The position numbers and the translations under genes were made by a program. The notes under the pieces were generated by a model. It saw nothing but the letters and a program-made list of their open reading frames with translations, made no database searches and was not told the DNA's origin. 64,000 bases of DNA from Macrotrachela quadricornifera (taxonomy: Eukaryota > Rotifera > Eurotatoria > Philodinida > Philodinidae): assembly GCA_022393335.1 (NCBI GenBank), contig JAJEKB010001194.1, positions 181,855-245,854 on the forward strand. Reading direction: 5' to 3'. Shown piece after piece: positions 37,465 to 48,315 of this stretch. Each line of letters starts with the position of its first letter. Within the stretch, counting starts at the first letter, position 1.

Positions 37465-38631
37465 TACCGTCTTTGATGATAGTATGAACGGATATTTTGT
37501 ATGTAAAAATGGTCAAAATGTATCATGGACATCTGTATGTGATGGCCGCAATCAATGTACAGATGGATCAGATGAACGTAATTGTAAGTTATTTCATAAA
37601 TGATTTATTCAATAAATAAGATCATGAAAATTTTAATTATATGATTATATAATATCGAATCTCTTCTCAATATAATTATAATGCATTAGGAAAAGTTTTT
37701 TTTTTTATTTGAAGTATTCTTTTCTTTATAAGGAATTGGAGATTCATATAAAAATTAATCGAAATTCAAAGATGATTTATTCTTCTTTTATTCTACATAT
37801 AATTAATATGCAATCTTTATAGGCTATTGTCAAGGTGACGTCTATGCTTGTTTACAAGGCAATAATGTTAGTTGTCGTGTAGCATGTACTACTTATGGTC
37901 GTGTCACTTGTTTAACATACCAAAACACACGTGCTTGTGAACAGTATATTCGAGATCGTAGTGAGTTATATTATAGACATTTTTTTATATGAAATTTATT
38001 TATTTTGCTATAATATTTAGGTAGTACTATTTATCTTGATGTTAATCCGGCCGGTGATTCATTTATATCAACAAATAATTTCGATGCACTTCGGTATTCA
38101 GGTATATAAAAGAAAGAAATAAGGCTTTTGAAATTTGTATTGTCATTTATATTTTTAGCTTTCCTAGCCGGCGGTATTTTAATATTTGTCTCTCTTATTT
38201 CACTATTAATTTATATTATCCGTAAAAATCCTTCTCAACTGTTATTCTTTTGTGCTAATAAATCATTAAGTACAAATTCAAGTCGAAAATCAACAAATCG
38301 ATTAACATCAGAATCATCTGTTTTACAGCAACGTCATCAACAAGAATTATCTCCTTCATTAAATTTATCTCGTCCACGTTATACACCAACACCTGATGTC
38401 AATGACTTACCACCATCTTACTATTCAGATCGAAATCGAATATCAATGGGTGATTGTTATGAACCACCACCTTATCCTGGACCACCTTTAATCTCATCAG
38501 TACAATGTTCTGATTCAATCTATTATGAAACGATAAAAACACCATCAACATCAAATTCGATGTCTATGCTACACCCAATGCCTTTGCCTGAACCACGTGC
38601 TTTTGCAAATGCTCGAACACATCGTGTATAA
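37465..38631 (+). CDS. Single-pass membrane protein, LDLa domain plus PPxY tail (5' exon missing)
   Basis: Four exons, 37465-37583, 37823-37960, 38021-38101, 38159-38631, join in frame to 269 residues; the signal-peptide exon upstream was not found. Residues 10-40 are most of an LDL-receptor class A repeat, with CDGRNQCTDGSDERNC giving the calcium-binding acidic box. Next comes a second Cys-rich segment (CQGDVYACLQGNNVSC...CRVACTTYG). Residues about 113-133 are a transmembrane helix (GGILIFVSLISLLIYII), followed by basic RKNP. The cytoplasmic tail is Ser/Pro-rich with two WW-domain ligands, LPPSYY and EPPPYPGPP. LDLa-TM-PPxY is the layout of the LDLRAD3/LDLRAD4 and PMEPA1 group, which recruit NEDD4/ITCH ubiquitin ligases; orthology is not claimed. 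Ends 106 bases from the stop of the convergent minus-strand gene. Confidence 0.8.
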
Positions 38632-38737
38632 TAAAAAAAAAATTAGCTGAACAAAATGAAAATTTTATATTCGTTTTTCTTTGTCTATTATTTAAATACG
38701 TAATAAGAAAGAAAATTTCTTTCTTTTTTTTTCTTTT

Positions 38738-41461
38738 TTAGTGGCCTCCACCGAAAAGACGGGATAAAACATTTGCTCCAGCACCACCTAGTCCTCCCGA
38801 TGGTGGATATGAGGATGATGATGTCGGAGGGTAGTTTGAGGAAGGCGGTGGATAGTTCATAGGAGGTGGTGGATAGTTCGATGGAGGCGGTGGATAGTTC
38901 GATGGAGGCGGTGGATAGTTCGTTGGAGGCGGTGGATAGTTCATTGGAGGCGGTGGATAGTTCATTGGCGGCGATCGTGATGATGGATAATTTGGTGGTG
39001 GAGGTGGTGGGCCTGAGTGAGGAATATGGTCCCATACAGAACGAACTGCATCTAGTATTAAGAAAAAGGAAATCGATTTCGAAGAAAAGAGATGTAGTAA
39101 TAATTACCATGAGATTGCGGATGAAGATAATGATCAATTTTGTCCCAAGCACGCACTGCGGCAGGAGAGCCTGATCGACTATGATCAGTAGCATGTACTG
39201 CGGCATTCCAAACATTTCCCACTGAAGAACTATGACCTTATTACGAAAAAGAAAATAAGCATAGATAAAATAAGAAAATCGAATTTTACTTAATGGATGT
39301 GGTAGATTTGTATGGGAAGCAGCATTCCATACGTGTGAAACAGCACTATGCGGATCTGAATAGAAGAGTTGTATGTGTTAAAAAGATTTGTGTGTTAGTT
39401 GTCGCATCTAACCAATATGTTAGCACTACATTTATCAATTCATGTTGATATTTATTTTATTTTAAAAATATACGCATAGAAATATGTCGAATTAGGGATA
39501 GACAACATATGTATCACTCATCACCAGTATGGATAGCATTTAGTGGATTATATATATATAAACCTGCAACCATATAGTAGCTTTTAATATACAATAATGT
39601 AGTCAGTTATTTGCTATAATAGTAACAGTATGTAAACAAGGTTATTAAATACCTGTTGATGAAAAGCCAGTTGAAGGTCGTATAGTATGTGGATCAATGC
39701 CAAGTTGACGAAGGATAGTATCAATAGGCACATTATCTAGGATCAAAAGAAAATATATAAATGTCCTTCTTCTTCTTCTTTAAAATTTGTTAAGATTAGT
39801 TTTCATTTACCGGGTACACTGAAAACTGCTGATTGTCCAAGTGATTGACCAATAGTTGGTACTGTTGATATACCAGCGCCATAGGTTCCCAAGCCTCCAG
39901 TTGGATTTGGTGTACATACACAAGTTAGTGGTAGGCCATAGAGTGATGATGAAAGTGTATTTGGTTGTGCATTTTGCATAATAACAATATTTGGTTGAGT
40001 TTGACCAAGAGTACCATAACTTGGTTGTATTGTTGAATATGGATTATAGGATATAAGAGATGAAGCAGGTAACTAAATAAGAATATAAAAAAATTCATAT
40101 TAAATTAAAGCTAGTATTTACTGTTGAATGAATGTGTTGATGACCACTAGTTTGATTTAAAATTTGATTAATATTCGTGCCACTAGATGTTTGTTGATAA
40201 GGAAGTTGTATACCAGGTGCTGTAATAACCTCACGCTGAATACGAACATTTGGTGGACCATATTGAACAATAATTGGTCGTGTTGGTTGATTGATGGTAG
40301 GAGGTAAACGCTCATAAAGAATACGTCGTTGACGTTGTCCCATTGGAAGCCACCGTTCAATAATAACATCTTGAGGTTTGGGTGGTAAGGGTGGATATTG
40401 TTCGATGACGACTTGACGTGGCGGTTTTGGTCCAGATGGAACTATTTTATCAATCACAGTAGTACCTATGATTTAGAAAAACAAAGAAAATTGAAAATTT
40501 AACAAACATTGAATTATTTATAACCTTCAGAAGATGGCATTGGTGGTGGACGCTAAAAGAAATAATTGAAATAAAAATATTTGAAGAAAAAAATGAATAT
40601 ATAAACCTCGCGAATAATAACTGGTGGTGGAGTTTGAGGTGGTGGCGGAGCACGCTTGATAACCTATAGAAGACAAAGATTATTATAACATAATCAAAGA
40701 TTATATTTCCTTACAATAGGTGGATCAGGTGGCAGCCCAGGTTGTTGTTTTTCTCGAACAATGATGGTTCCTCCAACTGGTGGTGTTGGTGGTTGTAAAT
40801 ATCTCACAAAAACCTATTATCAATGCTAAATTATGATAAAGAAATAAAGTTTTGCTTACTCTTTGTTTATAAACAACATCTTCTTGTGGTGGACGTTGAA
40901 CAATACGTGTATTTGGATCACGTCTCATATTCTATTTTAAAAAAAAATTAAATTTTTCAAATTTAATTAGAGTAAATGTTTTACTTCAATATCCATATCA
41001 AGTTGCTGTTGATCCATATGAGGTGCAAGTAAATGTGTAGGAGATGCAGTAAAATGTAATGGACTTGAATGATGATCGTATGATGGAGCGTTAAAATGAC
41101 TCGAAGGAGGCATGATGTGTGGCGGTGGTGGTGGTGGTGGCGATGATGAACCAACAGTAGCACCATAGGTTGTTGTTGGATGAAAATCTGGATGAGAAAA
41201 TGATGCTGATCGATGAAGATTATCTAATGGATGGACACCACTGTTAATATTACTGCCATAATTAAGTGGCGGAGAAGATAATGATGTTGTTGGTGGAAGA
41301 TGATTTATTGATGAAGTCGTGTGTCCAATTGGAATATTGGACAGTAATGGAGAAGATGTAGTATGAGCATTACGAATTCGTTCATCGAGTAAGTGTCCGT
41401 GACCAGCCTCATGAATCCAATCAAGCATTGACTGGTCATTTGACACGTCTTGTAAAGGCAT
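38738..41461 (-). CDS. Proline-rich repeat protein with VIIER-type and VWNAA motifs
   Basis: Eleven exons on the minus strand: 41461-40985, 40931-40860, 40813-40715, 40663-40607, 40552-40525, 40465-40122, 40072-39811, 39736-39653, 39355-39290, 39236-39108, 39051-38738. They close in frame to 643 residues. Residues 1-159 are Ser/His/Pro-rich with a seven-Pro run. About 160-330 alternate Pro with valine/isoleucine motifs: TIIVREK, VVIKRAPPPP, VVIEQYPPLP, VIIERWLPM, RILYERLPP, PIIVQYGPP. About 450-560 hold four related motifs, one per exon: HVWNAASH, NVWNAAVH, RAWDKIDH, SVWDHIPH. About 560-610 is a seven-residue tandem NYPPPPx repeat. No signal peptide or membrane helix. Function unknown; a structural or cytoskeletal role is a guess from the repeat style. 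An acceptor-like TTATTCTAG lies about 34 bases before the ATG. Confidence 0.8.
38847..38972 (-). repeat. 21-base coding tandem repeat (NYPPPP units)
   Basis: Six tandem 21-base units on the plus strand beginning ggtggatagttc, differing mainly at the codon for the Met/Thr/Ser position. Read on the minus strand they encode MNYPPPP/TNYPPPP/SNYPPPP. Near-identity of units indicates recent slippage or unequal exchange. Confidence 0.85.
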
Positions 41462-43078
41462 CTTAGTACAATACTATTCTTGCTTATTATTCATCTAGAA
41501 TAAAAAAATAGTTATTATTCATTTTTTTCTCAAAACTATATTCATATCATAAGAATTCAATCTTAAGTGATGAATGATACCTTTTTCTAGCACTATTAGA
41601 AGTATTACTTCATAACCGCAAGCATTCTTGCTTATATGTATATAAAAGTATTGCACAAGTTGATCGGTTAAAAAGTGAGAGAGCAAGGGCACAGGAGGAG
41701 AAGAAAAGAAAGAACGCGTTTTTACTTCATTTAAGTATACACATATTCGTCCTTTCATGGTAGTTGACTTTATATCATTCGCTTTTTTCTGTATGTGTTC
41801 TTTCATATATGTACATCTTTCTTCAAAATACCTTACATTGACTATGATGGATTACCTTGAGAAAGAAAAAAGTACAGCGAAAAAAACCTTTGTGTGATTT
41901 TTTATTATTTGTTCATTCTAAAAAGAAAAGCATAAGTGTGACAATGTAAATTATCTACTTTCATTCTTGCTCTTGCCAATATTCTACCAATAACCATAGA
42001 AGGTTATTAAACTATGTATATGTGAATATATGATAGCTTTTTCAAGGATTTACTTGGGATACAGATACGATCCGTGTTCATGACGCAATGATGCGCATCC
42101 AGAGTTGACACTGTAAATCATGATTCAATGAAACAAAAGAATGGCTGAAGAAGAAAAGGCTTTAGCGTAGATATCATGTACAAATAATTGTATCCGTTAT
42201 TGATCTGTTAGATATTCTAATAAAAAACAAAGATTGTTGAAAATATAAAAGTACGAATACAATTAACATTATATTAATGTTTTCTAAAAATTTTAATCAT
42301 AGTATTTCATTTATTTTATCGATTAATTATATAAAAGATTATATTTGTTTAACTGCTTACAGTTTTCATCAAAATTTCAGTGTCTTAATATTCAAAAATA
42401 ATTTTCAGATTTAAGATTTCAGACTTGCATATATATAAATGAGTATGAATTACTTCCTAAGACCTTACTTAGTTAAGGTAATGTATTAATATATTTTGAA
42501 TATATGGTAACCGCCAACTAGACGTCCTTCACTTATTTGTATATTCACCTTCAATTTGTTTTTCGTCTAACTGATTCATCATTCTACTCCACTTAATTAT
42601 TATTCTTGTCGTTGATATTCTACCTGTATAAAAACGTTTAATTTGATGCTTTTCGGGTGATAAATCGATCATATTGATATTATTCTAGAATTTTGAAATT
42701 TTAGAAAGTTTTAAGTAACTTGTTCTTAATGTAAGATATTTCTAATGTGTATGTGTTGGTAATTCAACAATAGAGCTAAGAATAAAGGAACTATTTATAT
42801 TTTTAGTGTCAGTTAAAACTAGATGTCAATGTACAGTTTTAATACTCGAGACGAATGCTTTTTCAAATAATAATTACAATTTATAACTAAAGACATGAAT
42901 ACATGGACGCATTCCGTTTTTATTTCATTATTTTTATTTTCATTTATTCATATGGCGACTATTACAGCTCAAATTAATCATAATAATTTTGTTATTCAAA
43001 GGTGATACATCTATTTAAGCGAGTTGTGAATAACTTCAATTTCTGTTAAAATTCAAATCAAATACTTTAGCCAGTTAT
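41462..43078. other. Intergenic, AT-rich, no gene seen
   Basis: Upstream flank of the minus-strand proline-rich gene. The only notable open frame (41519-41806, minus) shows no family signal. Nothing else recognised. Confidence 0.45.
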
Positions 43079-43161
43079 TAAGAGGCCGTGACAAAATTAA
43101 AATTACTACCAGTTTTCATCAAATATCTGATTAATGCCCAGGCAGATAAGATTTCTCAGAA

Positions 43162-43211
43162 ACGCGTGTAAACGCTTGAAAAAAAATCACTTTTCAAGCG
43201 TTTAAACGCGT
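43162..43211. repeat. Hairpin with 21-base arms
   Basis: Arms at 43162-43182 and 43191-43211 are reverse complements at 20 of 21 positions around an 8-base loop; each contains aaacgcttgaaaa or its complement. It lies just inside the left end of the candidate large element. Confidence 0.8.
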
Positions 43212-44639
43212 GTGAAAAAAAAATGGCCATACAAACACCTTCAACCATACTTTTTGAAGTGTGAACGTGGTTAGAATTTTATCAACTGGTATAGGTTGAC
43301 GCGTAAATGTTCAAAATTCTAGTTAAACTAACGTTTCGACGCTAGATTTTTTTTACACGCATGTGGTTTATCCAAAAGTCGAAACTTGATGCGTTTTTCA
43401 ACAACAATTTTATGTGCAAATCTGAGTAGAATAATAACTAACGTGCTAGCGGGGGTAAAATCTTCTTTTGTACCATTGTATACAATGATTATTTTTAATT
43501 TAATTCTCAGAAAAAAAATATATCGTGTAAATACTGAAATTTGATGAGTTCTAGGATTTTTAATAGATAAAATTTTTTTCGCTTCTTTTTCTTTTCGTGT
43601 CTTGGGCTTCAATATCTTTTTTAACCCATTTTCCACCGCAAACATTAGCGTGCAAACGCCGGCGTTTGGAGAATTTCAGACGTTTCAACAGGTAAAATTT
43701 TTTCTCGCATCTGTATTTTTGTGTGTTTCGAGCTTAAATATCTTTCAGCTATGTTGAACGGCAAACTTCGGTGAACTAACGATCACGTATAACGAATTTT
43801 TAACCATCTAAGCCGTCAAAATTTTGATGCATGTTTTTCTTCAAGTTTGGATGTGTGTGCTTGCTTTGGAAATAGAGGAAGATATTCGTATGTGTGTACG
43901 AATGCATAACATCGATGATCTTTCAGTATTTTAACGTGTGTAGAAAAGAAATCATTATGGCGATCGCGATAACATCATATTTTTTATTATTTGATTGCTT
44001 ACGGTGATGAAAACACACGAACGGTTACTTTTTTCGTGCAGTGAAAAAAAATGGTGTTAAACGAATCGTTTGGGGTTTCGTGAAACATTACTATATACTA
44101 TCAGCTATTGTACGAGTGTACGAAATCTCTTTAAGGTTTCGTAATCTAACAGATTTTGTATGAAGACTCCTCGAATTTTCAAACCGAAAAACTTTCCTAA
44201 GAAACCTCCAAAGATATCATAGTCAAAAGATTTTGTACTAAACTGTTTCCTTTTCCAATTCCTATATAATATACACAAATGCCCACCAGGCAGAAAACCG
44301 ATTGAACCGGATACTTGCGTCCGTTCACAAGTTTATTACTCACTTTGCAATCGGGTTTACATAGTTTATTAATATTTTTTCAATTCATATATTTTAATTC
44401 GGAGCCTTTCTTTGAAAAAAAAAACTAGAAGATGTTCGTAGTGCCGCAACAACCTTTAACATTTTGTATAAGGAAACATAGCATCTGATTACTCAACAAC
44501 TTCTATGCATCTATTTCATGAAATATTATGCTTATGAGTTTTAGTGTAATGTTCACAACGTCCGCTTTTTTAAAGTATTGCCGATCCAAATTGCTGACTT
44601 CTGTCTTACGTTAAAAAGATCTTATAATAAACAAATTTC

Positions 44640-45690
44640 TACTCTTAAAAAGTTCTTAACGGTTAAGTTTTAGATGTAAGAGAGATGCATATAATATTAA
44701 GAGTTAAGCCATAGATACAAGGGGTTAAATACAGATTTAAACGTTAGGTATAAATATAAAAAGTTACGCATAGGTTCAAGTATTAACACATATTTATAAG
44801 AGGTTAGATATACAAATAAGGGATTATGTATAGAAACGAGGCATTATATATAGGAATAAGAGTTAGGTTGAGACATTAGCGATGTCGTATAGTTTTCAGG
44901 TTAAGGCATAGGTATAAGAGATTAGTCCTAGTTTCAAGCGTTGAAGCATAGACGTAAGGAATTAGATATAGTTTAAAGAGCTTAGGCGTGGATATAAGGA
45001 GTTAGATATAGTTCTAACGGCTAGGGTATAGATATAACGAGTTAGACACAGTTAGAGATGTAGCAATTTCAATACGATCAGTACTAGAATCAATTGGTAT
45101 TGACTAGTACTGGTATGTGGGGAGAGGAGGCTATTGATTCCTCACCTCAAAGTTATTACTTTGAAAAACTGATCACAGATTTAGATTTCTTGATGTCGCA
45201 GATCTTTTATCCAATTTCATACAAAATCGTATTTTTCTCAAAATAACGTATCCTTCATGAAAAAAATCAAATTCGCAAATTTTTAGGAATCAATTATAAA
45301 TTCTTGATTTTTATATAAAAAATACCTTATTTTGAGAAAACAACGGTTTTGCATAAAGTTTGATCAAAGGCCTGTGGGATCCAGCAATCCGAATTCGTGA
45401 TCAGTTTTTCAAAGTAATGAGTTTGAGATGAGGACCTATTATTCCCTCTCCGCATACACAAATATCAGTCAATACCAATTGGTATTAGTAATGCTACTTC
45501 CCTAGGCATAGTTATAAGGTTCAAGGTATAGGTTTGAGGGGCTGAATCCATTTTTATGGATAAAAGCATAGTTTTAAGCTTAAGGTATGGGTTTAAGGAT
45601 CAGGCATAGTTATAAGATTGAGGTATAGATATAAGGAATTAGGTATAGTTTTAAGAGCTAAGACATAAGTTTAAGATGTTAGACATATAA
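44640..45690. repeat. Degenerate about 20/40-base minisatellite, interrupted
   Basis: Many imperfect copies of a unit resembling aggtataggtataaggagtt (often paired as about 40 bases with ttagatatagtttaa) run from about 44640 to 45056 and again from about 45503 to 45690. The two blocks are separated by the foldback element at 45057-45502, which appears to have inserted into the array. Confidence 0.65.
45057..45502. mobile_element. Foldback element, 446 bases
   Basis: The left half (caattggtattgac, then ttactttgaaaaactgatcac, then ttttctcaaaataa) recurs in reverse complement in the right half, giving arms of roughly 200 bases with a short centre near 45280. The outer ends share gtagca.t. No coding capacity. 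It is flanked on both sides by minisatellite sequence, so insertion into the array is likely. Confidence 0.7.
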
Positions 45691-46534
45691 AGACGGTAGA
45701 ATACGAGGGCAAGACGTTATTGCGTTTCCTTTTCTTAGTCGTGCCTACATACAAGTCGCGGATCCCGACTATGGATTAAATATATGAATATGATCGATAA
45801 TAAAGCGTTTTAAAACTTAAAGTATGGCAACGTACCAAATTTTGATGCTCAATAATAAAAATCGTTTTTACGCTTCTTTTCTGGTGCTGTACTCACTCCA
45901 CAGTCCCAGTTCTTGACTGGATTGGAAACATTTAAGAAAAGTTTATGAGTGAACGATAAAATTTTCATAACGTGTTTGTATCTTTTCTTTCGAGCGTCTG
46001 TCTCGGTCAAAATATTACATGCTGTGAAATATTTGTCGTTAACATGGCATGATTTTTTATTCGCTTCGCAACAGCAGTCAAGAATCACAACTGAAATGGG
46101 CAAATGGTCGAGATTTTTTGACCATTTAAACGCGTGTTTTCAGGTTCTGATTTGCCTGAGTGATATCTGATGTTTCCCTGAAAAAAATCATATTTACTTT
46201 CGTACAGTTCAAAATTCTCAATAGAATAAAGATATCAGATAACTGTTTATAGTTGTGATACAAGAAACTTACTACATAAGTAGATAGCAGATATTTGTTG
46301 TTATGTAAAATTCTAAACTTATATCAATATAAAACATCTCTTATACATAAAAAGTGCTATAAGGAAATCATTTATCAGATCTTTTTTCTAAAGAATTCAA
46401 ATTTATTTTATATAAAAGATCACATGTGACACATGTATTTATATAGATATCTACAAGCCTACATAATTGAAAGATAATCAGTAATCAGATATTTGATGAA
46501 AACTGGTAATAATTTAAATTTTACCACGTTCTTA

Positions 46535-48315
46535 AAATTTTGAAGAATTGAAATTTTAAATAATTTTGACACGTAAGTTGTAAAATCTGTATTAATATGA
46601 AATTTGCCACTTTATGTCATTGTTGAAAATTCAATCTGACAGGCATATCTGTCAAACCATTGTAAATATGGCAAATCCAGTGAAAATACTTTAAACGATA
46701 GATGAGACAATCGGTAATGAGAAGAAAAAAAAAGGCATAGATTTCTTAATAATCATAAGACGTATAAATCTTCATCTTAAATTTAAATGTGACTTAAGAG
46801 AAGTCTTTGAATGTGTGTTTCATCTTCATCTGAGTACAGTATTGCTGACTAGGTAGATTTGCTATTGATAGGTGAAGAAATAAGTCAATCGATTGATAAG
46901 ATACTTGTTTTGTTCATACTAAATACTATCAAATAATCATTTAAACCTGTGCCAAATTGATCATTCCTAGAACTCTCAATTAGAGAGAACGGGTGAAATC
47001 TCTGCCTTCAAAATTTTGTCTTGTATTTAGCCCGTCTCTCAAGAAAATCTTATTAACTGCTGATTATTGAGTTTTCGATATTTTCTGTAGAGTACATTTC
47101 ACAAATGTATACAAAAGAGGAAACTTCTTTCGAAGTTTTTAAAGAAAAAATGTTCAGGATTGTCAAAAGACGAAGCTTTGTTTGAAGATTTTATTAAAAA
47201 CTCACTCTTTTTAGTGCAGAGAAAGTTTTTCACTACAGTTGTCAACGAAAATCAGCCATATTCTCTCAAAAAGAAAAGTTCTTCTATTTGTGGATACTTT
47301 CTTCCTGACTGTTTAACACAGTTAAATAAAATTGAATAAGAACTCTGATCATCCACAATAAAACTATTATCTTGATTAATGGCTAGACATACAGGTTACT
47401 TGTTAATCATATATTTTAAACTTTATTAATATCATCATAATCGAATATATCATCTTGTTAAAATCGATAATTCATAAGAAATTGACTGTTAGTATGATTG
47501 ATCTTATTGATTTCCTATAGATTATAATCACTTAATATATTTTTGATATGATTGAATTTGTTAATTTATTGTTCACAATTTTTTACTCATTTTTCTATAT
47601 TTTCTAAATCAGTTAATAATGAAATTAAACATGGTTTTATTAGTGAATCACTCACGATGATGATAATGATGATTGAAGTGCTTCATTCTTCTCTTTTTCA
47701 TTTATGCATATGGCTAAATTATAGATCTAACAAAAATTAGAAGTAACTTTTCTTCTTTTTAGATTTTTTATATATATGGACTAATGTATTCACACGTTCA
47801 GAAGGATAAAAGCAACCATGCTTTAAACTCTTCTCTTTTCATCATCGTTGTGAAGTTAAATTTTTATCTAGTAGCAAAAATAGAAAAATTCAATAAGATT
47901 TTATTATAAAAAATGTTTTAGCATAAGAAAACAAAAGAAATTATTACTAATTAATATTTGAATTAAATTCAAACTAATTATCTTTGCAAATGATGAAATA
48001 ATCGACTGTATTCTTAATATATTTGTGAATTTTTGCCATATTACTTAATAAACAACGAAGAAATAGATATAACGCCTTGTTTTCTTTTCTAATAGTCGTT
48101 TTCATTGGTTACCGTCTTTTTTTACATATATTGATATTAATCTTTCTTGCTTTCTTTTTCCTCCTGTTTATATTAGATGTGCATATTCTTCTCTTTTTTT
48201 TTATCCTTCTTATTTTTCCTTGAGTAAAAGACTGACAGACACATATATTATCAGTGTGCTGTACGTATAGACACGATAACAAGAGAATCGACTGTAGTTG
48301 CTATTATTTGTTAAG
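46535..48315. other. Intergenic, no gene seen
   Basis: 1.8 kb of AT-rich sequence upstream of the STEAP-like gene. CT-rich tracts near 48100-48220 may belong to its promoter or leader. A TTGTTAAG acceptor-like site lies directly before the ATG at 48316. Confidence 0.45.

Larger units (their letters stand above)
43079..46534. mobile_element. Candidate 3.5 kb inverted-repeat element
   Basis: Positions 43079-43132 are an imperfect reverse complement of 46482-46534; the shared inner block accagttttcatcaaatatc is perfect on both sides. The interior holds a hairpin at 43162-43211, degenerate minisatellite blocks and a foldback element. No transposase was recognised; the longest frames (43328-43645 minus, 45849-46103 minus) show no family signal. 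No target-site duplication was certain. The ends could alternatively be two copies of a smaller repeat in opposite orientation. Confidence 0.5.

Noticed and set aside
38866..39215. Open frames on both strands over the 21-base repeat (Val-Asp-Ser-Ser and Ser-Thr-Ala repeats)
   Set aside because: These are alternate-frame readings of the NYPPPP repeat; the spliced minus-strand frame is the one that closes with ten other exons.
43328..43645. 105-residue minus-strand frame in the large inverted-repeat element, considered as a transposase part
   Set aside because: Lys-rich, no DDE, HTH or zinc motif; probably chance.
45849..46170. Overlapping frames on both strands near the right end of the large element
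   Set aside because: No family signal on either strand; a sense/antisense open pair in AT-rich repeat DNA.
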